14,206 bases of DNA, taken from positions 1 to 14,206 of the forward strand of contig DVGD01000288.1 of assembly GCA_018712905.1 (NCBI GenBank), in the 5' to 3' direction. This document shows, piece after piece, positions 6,663 through 13,011 of this stretch; the first letter of the stretch is position 1, and each line of letters opens with the position of its first letter. This stretch comes from Candidatus Avoscillospira stercoripullorum. GTDB taxonomy: Bacteria; Bacillota; Clostridia; Oscillospirales; Oscillospiraceae. Made by a program: the position numbers and the translations under genes. Below the pieces are notes generated by a model that did no database searches, was not told the DNA's origin, and saw only the letters and a list, made by a program, of their open reading frames with translations.

Positions 6663-8054
6663 ATGAAGGAAACCTTGGATTCCTACTTTGATTCCCTGAA
6701 AGGGAAGAAAATTGCGGTGCTGGGCATCGGCGTGAGCAATCAGCCTCTGATCCGCCTGCTGCTCGCCCATGGCCTCCATGTCACCGCTTGCGATAAAACG
6801 CCCCGGGAGCAGCTGGATCCGGCGGTGCTGGAGCTGGAGCAGGCCGGCGCGGTGCTTCACACCGGCGCAGATTATCTCGACCATCTCACCGCCGACGTGG
6901 TCTTCCGCACGCCGGGCATGCACCCGGAAAATCCCGCGCTGGTGAAGCTGCGGGAGCAGGGGAGTGTCATCACCTCGGAGATGGAGGCATTTTTCTCGGT
7001 GTGCCCCTGTGAGATCTTCGCGGTCACCGGCTCCGACGGGAAGACCACCACCACCACGCTCATTGCCGAGATTCTCAAGCACGCGGGCAAGACCGTCTGG
7101 GTGGGCGGCAATATCGGCCAGCCGCTGCTGCCCCTGGCCGATCAGATGAAGCCCACAGACATCGCTGTGGTGGAGCTGAGCTCCTTCCAGCTGATGGATA
7201 TGACCCATTCGCCCAAGGTGGCCGTGGTGACCAATCTGGCGCCCAACCACCTGGACGTCCACAAGGACATGGCAGAGTATATCCACGCCAAGGAGCATAT
7301 CTATCTCCACCAGCACGCCGATGGCCGCCTGATTCTCAACTACGACAACGACATCACCCGTAGCTTTGCGCCTAAGGCCAAGGGAAGCGTCACCTTCTTC
7401 TCCCGCACGGCAAAGCCCGAAGGAGGCGTGTGGCTAGACGGCGACACGGTCTACTTCCGCGGAGAAAAGGCGCTGGAGCGAAAGGACATCCTCCTGCCGG
7501 GACTTCACAATGTGGAAAACTACATGGCGGCCATGGCCGCTGTGGAGGGCTACGCCTCCTTGGAGGACATTCGCGCCGTGGCCAAGACCTTCGGCGGCGT
7601 GGAGCACCGGATCGAGCTGGTGCGGGAATTGGATGGCGTCAAATACTATAACGATTCCATTGCCTCCAGTCCCACGCGCACCATGGCGGGGCTTCACTCC
7701 TTCGACCAGCAGGTAATTCTCATCGCCGGCGGCTACGACAAGCACATCTCCTTTGCGCCGCTGGGTCCCGAAATCGTCTCTCACGTGAAGCGGCTGATCC
7801 TCTGCGGCGCCACGGCGGAGAAAATCCGTCAGGCCGTGCTGGACGCGCCGGAGTATGCGCCCGGTCACCCGGAGATGGTGGAGGTTTCCACCCTTGCCGA
7901 GGCGGTGCAGGACGCCAGACGCGCCGCCAAGGCGGGAGACGTGGTGCTATTGTCCCCGGCCTGCGCTGCCTTCGATCAGTTTAAGAACTTCATGGTGCGG
8001 GGAAAGACGTTTAAAGCACTGGTGCAGCAGCTTAATAAGGAGGACGCCGGATGA
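6663..8054 (+). CDS. murD: MurD, UDP-MurNAc-L-alanine:D-glutamate ligase
   Basis: Cytosolic ATP-dependent Mur ligase that adds D-glutamate to UDP-N-acetylmuramoyl-L-alanine in peptidoglycan precursor synthesis. The 463 residues are full length. The N-terminal Rossmann-like domain shows KIAVLGIGVSNQPLIRLL (16-33). The ATP loop is GSDGKTTTTT (about 123-132), VELSSFQLMDM follows in the central domain, and the C-terminal domain has NDSIASSPTRT, LIAGGYDK and LSPACAAFDQFKNFMVRG. The start ATG has GAGGG six bases upstream. It is separated here from other mur or fts genes and instead overlaps ispD by 4 bases. No anomaly in the frame. Confidence 0.95.
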   Translation: MKETLDSYFDSLKGKKIAVLGIGVSNQPLIRLLLAHGLHVTACDKTPREQLDPAVLELEQAGAVLHTGADYLDHLTADVVFRTPGMHPENPALVKLREQGSVITSEMEAFFSVCPCEIFAVTGSDGKTTTTTLIAEILKHAGKTVWVGGNIGQPLLPLADQMKPTDIAVVELSSFQLMDMTHSPKVAVVTNLAPNHLDVHKDMAEYIHAKEHIYLHQHADGRLILNYDNDITRSFAPKAKGSVTFFSRTAKPEGGVWLDGDTVYFRGEKALERKDILLPGLHNVENYMAAMAAVEGYASLEDIRAVAKTFGGVEHRIELVRELDGVKYYNDSIASSPTRTMAGLHSFDQQVILIAGGYDKHISFAPLGPEIVSHVKRLILCGATAEKIRQAVLDAPEYAPGHPEMVEVSTLAEAVQDARRAAKAGDVVLLSPACAAFDQFKNFMVRGKTFKALVQQLNKEDAG

Positions 8055-8785
8055 AAATTGAGCTTCACATCCCCGGTCTTTCCAAGAAAAAAGGGAAAAA
8101 TTATTGTACCGCCGTCCTGGTGGCGGCCGGTTCCTCCAGCCGCATGCAGGGCACGGATAAAATCCTCACCGACATCTCCGGCGAGCCGGTGCTGGCGCAT
8201 ACCATCCGGTGCTTCGAGCAAAATCCCCTCATCGACGATATCATTCTCGTGGTGCGGGAGGATCGGCGGGAGGCGGTGAGCGCCATGGTGCTGCGCTATG
8301 GCTTCTCCAAGATCCGTGGGATCACCTTGGGCGGCGAGACGAGGACGGCTTCGGTGATGGCAGGTTTGGACTTGGCTGCCCCGGAGACCACCCACGCCGC
8401 CATCCACGACGGCGCCCGTCCGCTGGTGACCCAATCGGTCATCACCGAGGCGGTGGAGACAGCCTTTCGCACCGGCGCTGCGGCGCCTGCCGTCCCGGTG
8501 AAGGATACCATCAAGGTCGCCGATCGAAATGTGGTCACGGCCACGCCCAACCGCAGCAGCCTCTTCGCCGTGCAGACGCCCCAGGTGTTCGACTTTGACC
8601 TCCTCCGCGGCGCCCTGCAGAAGGTGCTCGAAGGCGGCGGTGCCCTCACCGACGACTGCGCCGCGGTGGAAGCGCTGGGCATGAAGGTGCATCTCACCCA
8701 GGGCGACGAGGAAAACATCAAGGTCACCACGCCCTTGGATCTGGTGGTGGCTGAGGCCATTTTAGAGCGGAGGCAGCGGCTATGA
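8051..8785 (+). CDS. ispD: IspD, MEP cytidylyltransferase
   Basis: Transfers CMP from CTP to 2-C-methyl-D-erythritol 4-phosphate in the MEP isoprenoid pathway. Motifs are the nucleotide loop AVLVAAGSSSRM (21-32; Arg31 and Lys37 match the conserved Arg and Lys of the family), IHDGARPLVT (118-127), VPVKDTIK (148-155) and FAVQTPQVF (172-180). The 244 residues include about 18 extra before the usual start of the fold. No alternative start codon lies between the ATG at 8051 and the nucleotide loop, and this ATG overlaps the murD stop in the usual ATGA manner, so I keep it. Its stop overlaps ispF by 4 bases. Confidence 0.94.
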   Translation: MKIELHIPGLSKKKGKNYCTAVLVAAGSSSRMQGTDKILTDISGEPVLAHTIRCFEQNPLIDDIILVVREDRREAVSAMVLRYGFSKIRGITLGGETRTASVMAGLDLAAPETTHAAIHDGARPLVTQSVITEAVETAFRTGAAAPAVPVKDTIKVADRNVVTATPNRSSLFAVQTPQVFDFDLLRGALQKVLEGGGALTDDCAAVEALGMKVHLTQGDEENIKVTTPLDLVVAEAILERRQRL

Positions 8786-9255
8786 GGATTGGACATGGAT
8801 ACGACGTCCACCGTCTGGTGGCCGGCAGGAAGCTGATCCTCGGCGGCGTGGAGGTGCCCCACAGTTTGGGGCTCCTGGGGCACTCCGATGCCGATGTGCT
8901 GCTCCATGCCATCATGGATGCCCTCCTGGGCGCCGCCGCCCTGGGAGACATCGGCCATCTTTTTCCCGATACGGATCCCGCCTACGAGGGAATCTCCAGC
9001 GTTTTGCTGCTCAAGACCGTGGGAGAGCGAATCTCCGGTGCCGGATATGCCATCTCCAACATCGACGCCACGGTCATTGCCCAGAAGCCCAAGCTGGCAC
9101 CCTACATCCCCGCCATGCGCAAGGTGGTGGCAGAAACCCTGGGCATTCAGGAAGGCCAGGTCAACCTCAAAGCCACCACCGAGGAGCACCTGGGCTTTTC
9201 CGGCAGGGAAGAGGGGATTGCAGCCCATGCTGTGTGCCTCATTGACGCGCTTTGA
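8782..9255 (+). CDS. ispF: IspF, MEcPP synthase
   Basis: 2-C-methyl-D-erythritol 2,4-cyclodiphosphate synthase, which releases CMP and closes the cyclic diphosphate. The 157 residues match the family. The metal ligands are in GYDVHRL (Asp8, His10) and GHSDADVLLHA (His42); GDIGHLFPDTDP (55-66) and ATTEEHLGFSGREEG (131-145) are characteristic. The ispD-ispF pair is common in bacteria, sometimes fused; here they are separate with a 4-base overlap. No clear terminator follows: the next 31 bases lead into the marR promoter, so read-through is possible. Confidence 0.97.
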   Translation: MRIGHGYDVHRLVAGRKLILGGVEVPHSLGLLGHSDADVLLHAIMDALLGAAALGDIGHLFPDTDPAYEGISSVLLLKTVGERISGAGYAISNIDATVIAQKPKLAPYIPAMRKVVAETLGIQEGQVNLKATTEEHLGFSGREEGIAAHAVCLIDAL

Positions 9256-9286
9256 TCGGAGGATTTGGAAGCTTTTGCCGGCGGAC

Positions 9287-9314
9287 TTGACAAAATAAGA
9301 GGATCGCTTATAAT
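9287..9314 (+). promoter_or_regulatory. marR promoter
   Basis: TTGACA (9287-9292), a 16-base spacer and TATAAT (9309-9314): both hexamers are perfect consensus. A GATC lies inside the spacer (9302-9305). Confidence 0.88.
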
Positions 9315-9331
9315 AGGTAATAGGTTACCTA
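9314..9331 (+). promoter_or_regulatory. Putative MarR operator (perfect inverted repeat)
   Basis: TAGGTAA, 4 bases (TAGG), then TTACCTA: exact 7-base arms, 18 bases in all, starting on the last base of the -10 box and covering the transcription start. Size and position fit a winged-helix dimer site for autorepression by the gene directly downstream. Confidence 0.72.
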
Positions 9332-9350
9332 ATTGGAGAGAGGTGAAACC

Positions 9351-9791
9351 ATGCCGGGAGCCATGCCCTTTGGGCTGAAAATCGCTGTGATCAACCGGGA
9401 GTTTCGCAAAAAAATGGATGAGAAGGCCGCCGCAATGGGGCTTACATCCGTACAGCTCCGCGTCCTTGGCACCATCAGCCGCCTGGAAGCCGCAGGAAAA
9501 GAGGAAATCCACCAAAAGGATCTGGAGAAAATTGAGCGCGTGACCCATCCGGCCATGACGCGGCTTTTGCAGCGGCTGGAGAGCAAGGGATTTGTCCGCT
9601 GCGTTCCCAGCAAGCAGGATCGGCGGTATAAGGCCATTACCTGCACCGATCAGTCCAGCGAGATTTACAAGCTGATCCTAGAGCACGACGACGAAGTCTT
9701 TCAGGACTTGTGCCGGAATTTCACGAAAGAGCAGCAGGACGAACTGCTCCGCTTGACGGATTTAATCCTCCAAGGCGTGGATTCCCTTTGA
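9351..9791 (+). CDS. MarR-family transcriptional regulator
   Basis: Winged-helix dimeric regulator, 146 residues. The core is visible: LTSVQLRVLGTI (helices leading to the HTH, 31-42), IHQKDLEKIERVTHPAMTRLLQRLESKGFV (53-82, the HTH) and the wing motif KQDRRYKAI (88-96), followed by helical C-terminal dimerisation sequence. I chose ATG at 9351 with AGAGAGGTG upstream; an in-frame TTG at 9333 would start inside the operator region and lacks a site. MarR proteins usually control a neighbouring transporter or detoxification gene. Here the neighbours are gene remnants, so its target may be lost or elsewhere. The ligand cannot be told from sequence. Confidence 0.92.
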   Translation: MPGAMPFGLKIAVINREFRKKMDEKAAAMGLTSVQLRVLGTISRLEAAGKEEIHQKDLEKIERVTHPAMTRLLQRLESKGFVRCVPSKQDRRYKAITCTDQSSEIYKLILEHDDEVFQDLCRNFTKEQQDELLRLTDLILQGVDSL

Positions 9792-9834
9792 GTTTTCTGG
9801 AAAATTGAATTCCCCAGGCAGTGTGCCGAGGAAT

Positions 9835-9927
9835 ATGAAGTGGGGCTACGCGCAAAATTATGATCTCACGCTCAACAGCGGCACATTGGGCATCGATCGC
9901 TGCGCGGAGATTATCCAATCATTATAA
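9835..9927 (+). pseudogene. C-terminal stub of a cytidylate-kinase-like protein
   Basis: A 30-codon stretch reads KWGYAQNYDLTLNSGTLGID and ends RCAEIIQSL before a stop. This resembles the C-terminus of the cytidylate-kinase-like family (Pfam Cytidylate_kin2), where a K-W-G...NYDL-LN-G-LGI pattern closes the protein. No matching sequence precedes it: the frame degenerates just upstream and the MarR stop is only 43 bases away, so the first roughly 170 residues of a normal-length gene are missing. It begins with ATG by chance and has no convincing ribosome site. Probably a deletion remnant. The family call rests on memory of the motif. Confidence 0.55.
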
Positions 9928-9929
9928 AA

Positions 9930-9978
9930 GATAAACGCCCTCCAGCTTTCTCTTTGCGAAGCTGGAGGGCGTTTCTTG
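9930..9978. terminator. Bidirectional terminator with 16-bp stem
   Basis: Arms at 9933-9948 and 9959-9974 are perfect 16-base inverted repeats around a 10-base loop. T-rich runs follow on both strands (TTTCTT on plus, TTTATCTTTT on minus). It serves the plus-strand marR/stub side and the minus-strand ABC remnant, whose stop codon is only 5 bases from the stem. Confidence 0.9.
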
Positions 9979-10624
9979 CTACCGCACCACGCCGCGGAGC
10001 ATGTCCTGGAATAATCCCGGCGTTTCGCCAAGGGTCTGGAAGCTGCCCCGCTGGGTGGCGATCTGCCGCAGGACAATGGCCGTGCCGATGGGAATGACCA
10101 GGATAATCACCAGTGCCACCTGGGCGGGAAGCTGCATAAAAATCATCACAATGGCCGCAATGCCCGTGGCCACCGCCGGGGCAAAGTCCATGAACACCAG
10201 CTTGATGAGCTTCACCGTGCCCTCCAGGCTGCGGTTGAGACGGCCGTGGATGTTGCCGGTCATATGCTTGGCGGAAGTAGGAGAGGGGCGCCATCAAAAG
10301 GGACTGGGCAGCCTTCTGCCGGGCAATTTTCTCCACTTGGGTGGCCGTATCCTCCACGATCAGCCGGCGGATGACCTTCACCACCTCGTTGACCACGTTG
10401 ACCACCAAAATGCCCAGGAGAATCGGGATAATCGCGGCAAAACGCACCATCTGCTCCGCCAAAACCCGGTCGGTGAGATAGCCCACGGCCAGAGGCGTGA
10501 TCTGGCTGAGCACGGCGGAGATGCCCTAAATCAAGAGAATCACAATAAATCCAGCCCGCTGGCGCCGCTCCAGGAGCTTTCCCAGCTTTTTGACCAGTGG
10601 CCAGAAGGTGTTTGACTGCTTCAC
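9979..10624 (-). pseudogene. Remnant of an ABC exporter (membrane domain only, nonsense plus frameshift)
   Basis: Read from a GTG at 10624, with GAGGAGG eight bases upstream, the product begins MKQSNTFWPLVKKLGKLLER, then hydrophobic FIVILLI, then a TAG at codon 33 (10526-10528). The same frame resumes with GISAVLSQITPLAVGYLTDR and continues in ABC-exporter transmembrane style to PLSYFRQ. There the frame shifts near 10263-10285 and picks up as MTGNIHGRLNRSLEGTVKLI through two hydrophobic segments to a stop. The 646-base span equals 215 codons plus one base, consistent with a single indel. The rest of the membrane domain and the whole ATP-binding domain (Walker A, LSGGQ, Walker B) are absent. 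The TAG could derive from a Gln codon. Lies 13 bases downstream of the methylase gene and probably shares its transcript. Confidence 0.85.
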
Positions 10625-10637
10625 TGTCCCATCCTCC

Positions 10638-11747
10638 TCACAGCGGCAGGGAGTAATTGGTCACAATCAGATGCTCTGCGCTGCGGTCGTTGCGGCTGCG
10701 GACGTTGTAGGCATACTGCTTGTCGAACTTCCACACATGGAAGCCCTGGCCATATAAGCCCTGGATAAAATCCGTATTCTTGATAATCAGCAGAAATTTC
10801 GCTGGGGTGCGGCTCAAGGCAACAGCCAGCCGCGCCTGGTCGAGCTTGGTGAAGGCCGCGCCCTCATAGTCGGAAAACTCTGTGTCATAGGGTGGATCCA
10901 GGAAGAGAAAGTCCTCCTCGGTGGGCTGCACCGCCGCGAGGAACGCCTCAAAGTCCATGCAGGAAAGGGAAGTCCGGGAGAGAAGCGCCTGAAGCTCCGG
11001 CTGGAAGAGGGCGTCCACCTTGGCGGTCAAGTTCTTGTGGTTATAGCTCATGCCGCCGTAGGGGATGTTAAATTCGCCCTTGGCATTATAGCGGAACATG
11101 GCGCCGTAGCACATCTCGCGGACAAAGTAGAAATTGGCCGCCCGCTGGGCAGGGGATGGGTCGCCCAGTCCTGCGGCATACTGGTTGTAGAGATCCCGGA
11201 AGAAGAGATAATAGCCGCTGGCCAATCCGGTGATGAGGTTTTCCTCCAAATCCGTTCGGGAGAAGGGCTTCTTGCTGTGGTTATGCGCCGTGCGTCTGAG
11301 CTTATCCCAGAGCGCCCGCTCCAGCGCCTGGAGAAAGGCGTCGAGATCCAGGCAGAGCGGCGAAAGAAGCACGGATAGGTGCTCCCGCCAGCTAGTAAGC
11401 AGCGCCGTGGTCTCGCTTCTCGCAATGTCAGGATCCTCGGAGAGACGCGTGAGCAGGCACAAAAGGGCGGAGCGGTGCTGCCCGGCAAGGGCAACCACGC
11501 CGTCAAACCCGGCGGCATAGGCGCGCAGCAGCGCTTCAAACTCTGCCGTGGGCTGCTGCACCATGCGGTAAAAGTCCATGAGATCCCGGCTCACGTCGTT
11601 GATGGCCGCCTGCTCCGGCATCAGGTGAAAATAGAGGGCGCCGCCGCCAAAAAACGGCTCAATATACCGCGCAAACGGCGGAATCATGCCGTAAAACCGG
11701 GCAATCTCCCTGGATTTTCCGCCCGGCCATTTGAGAAGCGGCTTCAT
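10638..11747 (-). CDS. Dam-family DNA adenine N6-methyltransferase
   Basis: Type II (D12 class, alpha group) adenine methyltransferase acting on host DNA, 369 residues. Motifs are KWPGGK (6-11, SAM region; Dam usually has KWAGGK), EPFFGGGALYFHL (30-42, SAM motif I), NDVSRDL (50-56), MFRYNAKGEFNIPYGG (about 217-232), the catalytic DPPYDTEFSDYEG (284-296) and a C-terminal EHLIVTNY. Longer than E. coli Dam (about 278) because of an extra largely helical segment around 75-165. The family commonly methylates GATC, but specificity cannot be read here. No restriction endonuclease is adjacent, so it looks like an orphan. I start it at ATG 11747, six bases after GGAGGG; the in-frame ATG at 11753 abuts that site. 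Confidence 0.93.
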   Translation of the reverse strand: MKPLLKWPGGKSREIARFYGMIPPFARYIEPFFGGGALYFHLMPEQAAINDVSRDLMDFYRMVQQPTAEFEALLRAYAAGFDGVVALAGQHRSALLCLLTRLSEDPDIARSETTALLTSWREHLSVLLSPLCLDLDAFLQALERALWDKLRRTAHNHSKKPFSRTDLEENLITGLASGYYLFFRDLYNQYAAGLGDPSPAQRAANFYFVREMCYGAMFRYNAKGEFNIPYGGMSYNHKNLTAKVDALFQPELQALLSRTSLSCMDFEAFLAAVQPTEEDFLFLDPPYDTEFSDYEGAAFTKLDQARLAVALSRTPAKFLLIIKNTDFIQGLYGQGFHVWKFDKQYAYNVRSRNDRSAEHLIVTNYSLPL

Positions 11748-11773
11748 ATGCATCCCTCCGCAATTTTTTCTCT

Positions 11774-11802
11774 ATTATATCAGGAATCTCTGCCCTTGCC
11801 AA
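11774..11802 (-). promoter_or_regulatory. Promoter of the adenine methylase gene
   Basis: Minus-strand TTGGCA (11797-11802), a 17-base spacer and consensus TATAAT (11774-11779), about 27 bases ahead of the ATG. Divergent from the tsaE promoter. Confidence 0.82.
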
Positions 11803-11817
11803 GGCTGAAAGATCCCT

Positions 11818-11846
11818 TTGCAAACGACGTGGGAACGTGGTATCAT
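11818..11846 (+). promoter_or_regulatory. tsaE-tsaB-upp promoter
   Basis: TTGCAA (11818-11823), a 17-base spacer and TATCAT (11841-11846), 33 bases ahead of the tsaE ATG. Fifteen bases, including one GATC (11811-11814), separate it from the -35 box of the divergent methylase promoter. Confidence 0.72.
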
Positions 11847-11878
11847 AAGGGAAGAATTTCGTAGAAAAGGGGAAGCGT

Positions 11879-12316
11879 ATGGTACAGCATACCCACAGCC
11901 CGGAGGAAACCGAAGCCTTGGGCGCCCGCCTGGCCGCCTGCCTCAAGCCCGGGGACGTGGTGGCCTATTTCGGCGACCTGGGCGCCGGGAAGACGGCCTT
12001 TACCCGCGGTCTCGCCCGGGGGCTGGGGATCCGCCAGCCGGTGACCAGTCCCACCTATACGCTGGTCAACGAGTATCTCGACGGGAAGATGCCGCTCTTT
12101 CACTTTGACATGTACCGCCTCTCCTCCTCGGACGATCTCTTCGACATCGGGTGGGAGGACTACCTCACCCGGGGCGGGGTGTGCGCCGTGGAGTGGAGCG
12201 AAAACGTGGCCGACGCCCTGGAGGGCGCCATTCTGGTGTCCATCCGGCGCACCGGCGACACAGATCGGGAAATCACCGTGGAAGGAGGGGAGCGCCTTGC
12301 GGATTTTGGCCTTTGA
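11879..12316 (+). CDS. tsaE: TsaE, tRNA t6A biosynthesis ATPase
   Basis: Small P-loop ATPase that works with TsaB and TsaD to transfer threonylcarbamoyl to A37 of ANN-decoding tRNAs. The 145 residues are typical. Walker A is GDLGAGKT (32-39); VTSPTYTLVNEY (55-66), HFDMYRL (75-81) and VEWSENV (104-110) are family signatures. The ribosome site AAGGGGA precedes the ATG at 11879. It is first in an operon with tsaB, overlapping it by 20 bases; tsaD is not in the window. Confidence 0.95.
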   Translation: MVQHTHSPEETEALGARLAACLKPGDVVAYFGDLGAGKTAFTRGLARGLGIRQPVTSPTYTLVNEYLDGKMPLFHFDMYRLSSSDDLFDIGWEDYLTRGGVCAVEWSENVADALEGAILVSIRRTGDTDREITVEGGERLADFGL

Positions 12317-13007
12317 GACCTCTGCCAAGGCGGTGAGCGTCGCCCTGGTGGAGGATGGAAACCTGGTAGGGGAGTACCTGCAAAACAGCGGGCAGACCCA
12401 CAGCCGGACGCTGATGAAAATGGCGGAGGATCTCCTCAAAAACTGCGATCTCACCCCGGCGGATGTGGACGCGGTGGCCTGTGCCGCAGGTCCCGGCAGC
12501 TTTACCGGCGTGCGCATTGGCGCAGCGGCGGCCAAGGGCTTTGCCTGGGGGCGGGAGATCCCTTGCTATGGTGTCTCCACCCTGGAGGCCATGGTGCGAA
12601 GCGTAGCCTATGCCGACGGGATCTACGTCGCCGCCATGGATGCCCGCCGCAGTCAGGTCTATACCGCCGCTTATATCTGCCGCGGCGGCACAATCACCAG
12701 GCTTCTGGACGACTGCGCCATCTCCCTGGAAGAGCTGCGGGAAATCCTGCGGCCTTGGAAGGAGACAAAATTTCTGGTTGGAGACGGGGCACAGCTGTGC
12801 TATAATACCCTTGGTTCCGACATGGATGGCCTTGTGCTGCTGCCCGAGCAGCTCAGGCAGCAGCGTGCCGCCGGCACGGCGCTCTTGGCCTGGGATATGG
12901 CCAAGGCAGGCCAAAGCCCCTCGGGCGCGGAACTCATTCCCAACTATTTAAGACTGAGCCAGGCCGAACGCGAACGACAAAAAAAGCTAGAGCTAGAAAG
13001 AGGATGA
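12297..13007 (+). CDS. tsaB: TsaB, tRNA t6A biosynthesis scaffold protein
   Basis: Catalytically inactive ASKHA-fold paralogue of TsaD that forms the TsaB-TsaD-TsaE t6A complex. It starts RILAFETSAKAVSVAL, the first strand of the ASKHA fold, and has the signature CAAGPGSFTGVRIG (62-75). I choose the TTG at 12297: GGAGG (12284-12288) lies eight bases upstream inside tsaE, and the conserved N-terminus begins immediately. That gives 236 residues, near the family norm. The frame stays open much further upstream only as a shadow of tsaE. The stop lies 4 bases before the upp start. Confidence 0.92.
   Translation: MRILAFETSAKAVSVALVEDGNLVGEYLQNSGQTHSRTLMKMAEDLLKNCDLTPADVDAVACAAGPGSFTGVRIGAAAAKGFAWGREIPCYGVSTLEAMVRSVAYADGIYVAAMDARRSQVYTAAYICRGGTITRLLDDCAISLEELREILRPWKETKFLVGDGAQLCYNTLGSDMDGLVLLPEQLRQQRAAGTALLAWDMAKAGQSPSGAELIPNYLRLSQAERERQKKLELERG
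12778..12806 (+). promoter_or_regulatory. Possible internal promoter ahead of upp
   Basis: Inside tsaB: TTGGAG (12778-12783), a 17-base spacer and TATAAT (12801-12806) preceded by TGC, an extended -10. It would start transcription about 200 bases before upp, letting upp be expressed apart from tsaEB. Sequence match only. Confidence 0.4.
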
Positions 13008-13011
13008 ATTT

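Noticed and set aside
8082..8100. A-rich run in ispD considered as a programmed frameshift site
   Set aside because: The reading frame places the run as AAG AAA AAA GGG, which does not fit the A-AAA-AAG slip pattern, and the downstream frame is already the correct IspD frame.
8296..9228. 310-codon minus-strand frame opposite ispD/ispF
   Set aside because: Shadow of two intact MEP genes; no recognisable protein motif.
9333..9350. Upstream TTG as the MarR start
   Set aside because: It would begin immediately after the operator with no ribosome site, whereas ATG at 9351 has AGAGAGGTG at good spacing.
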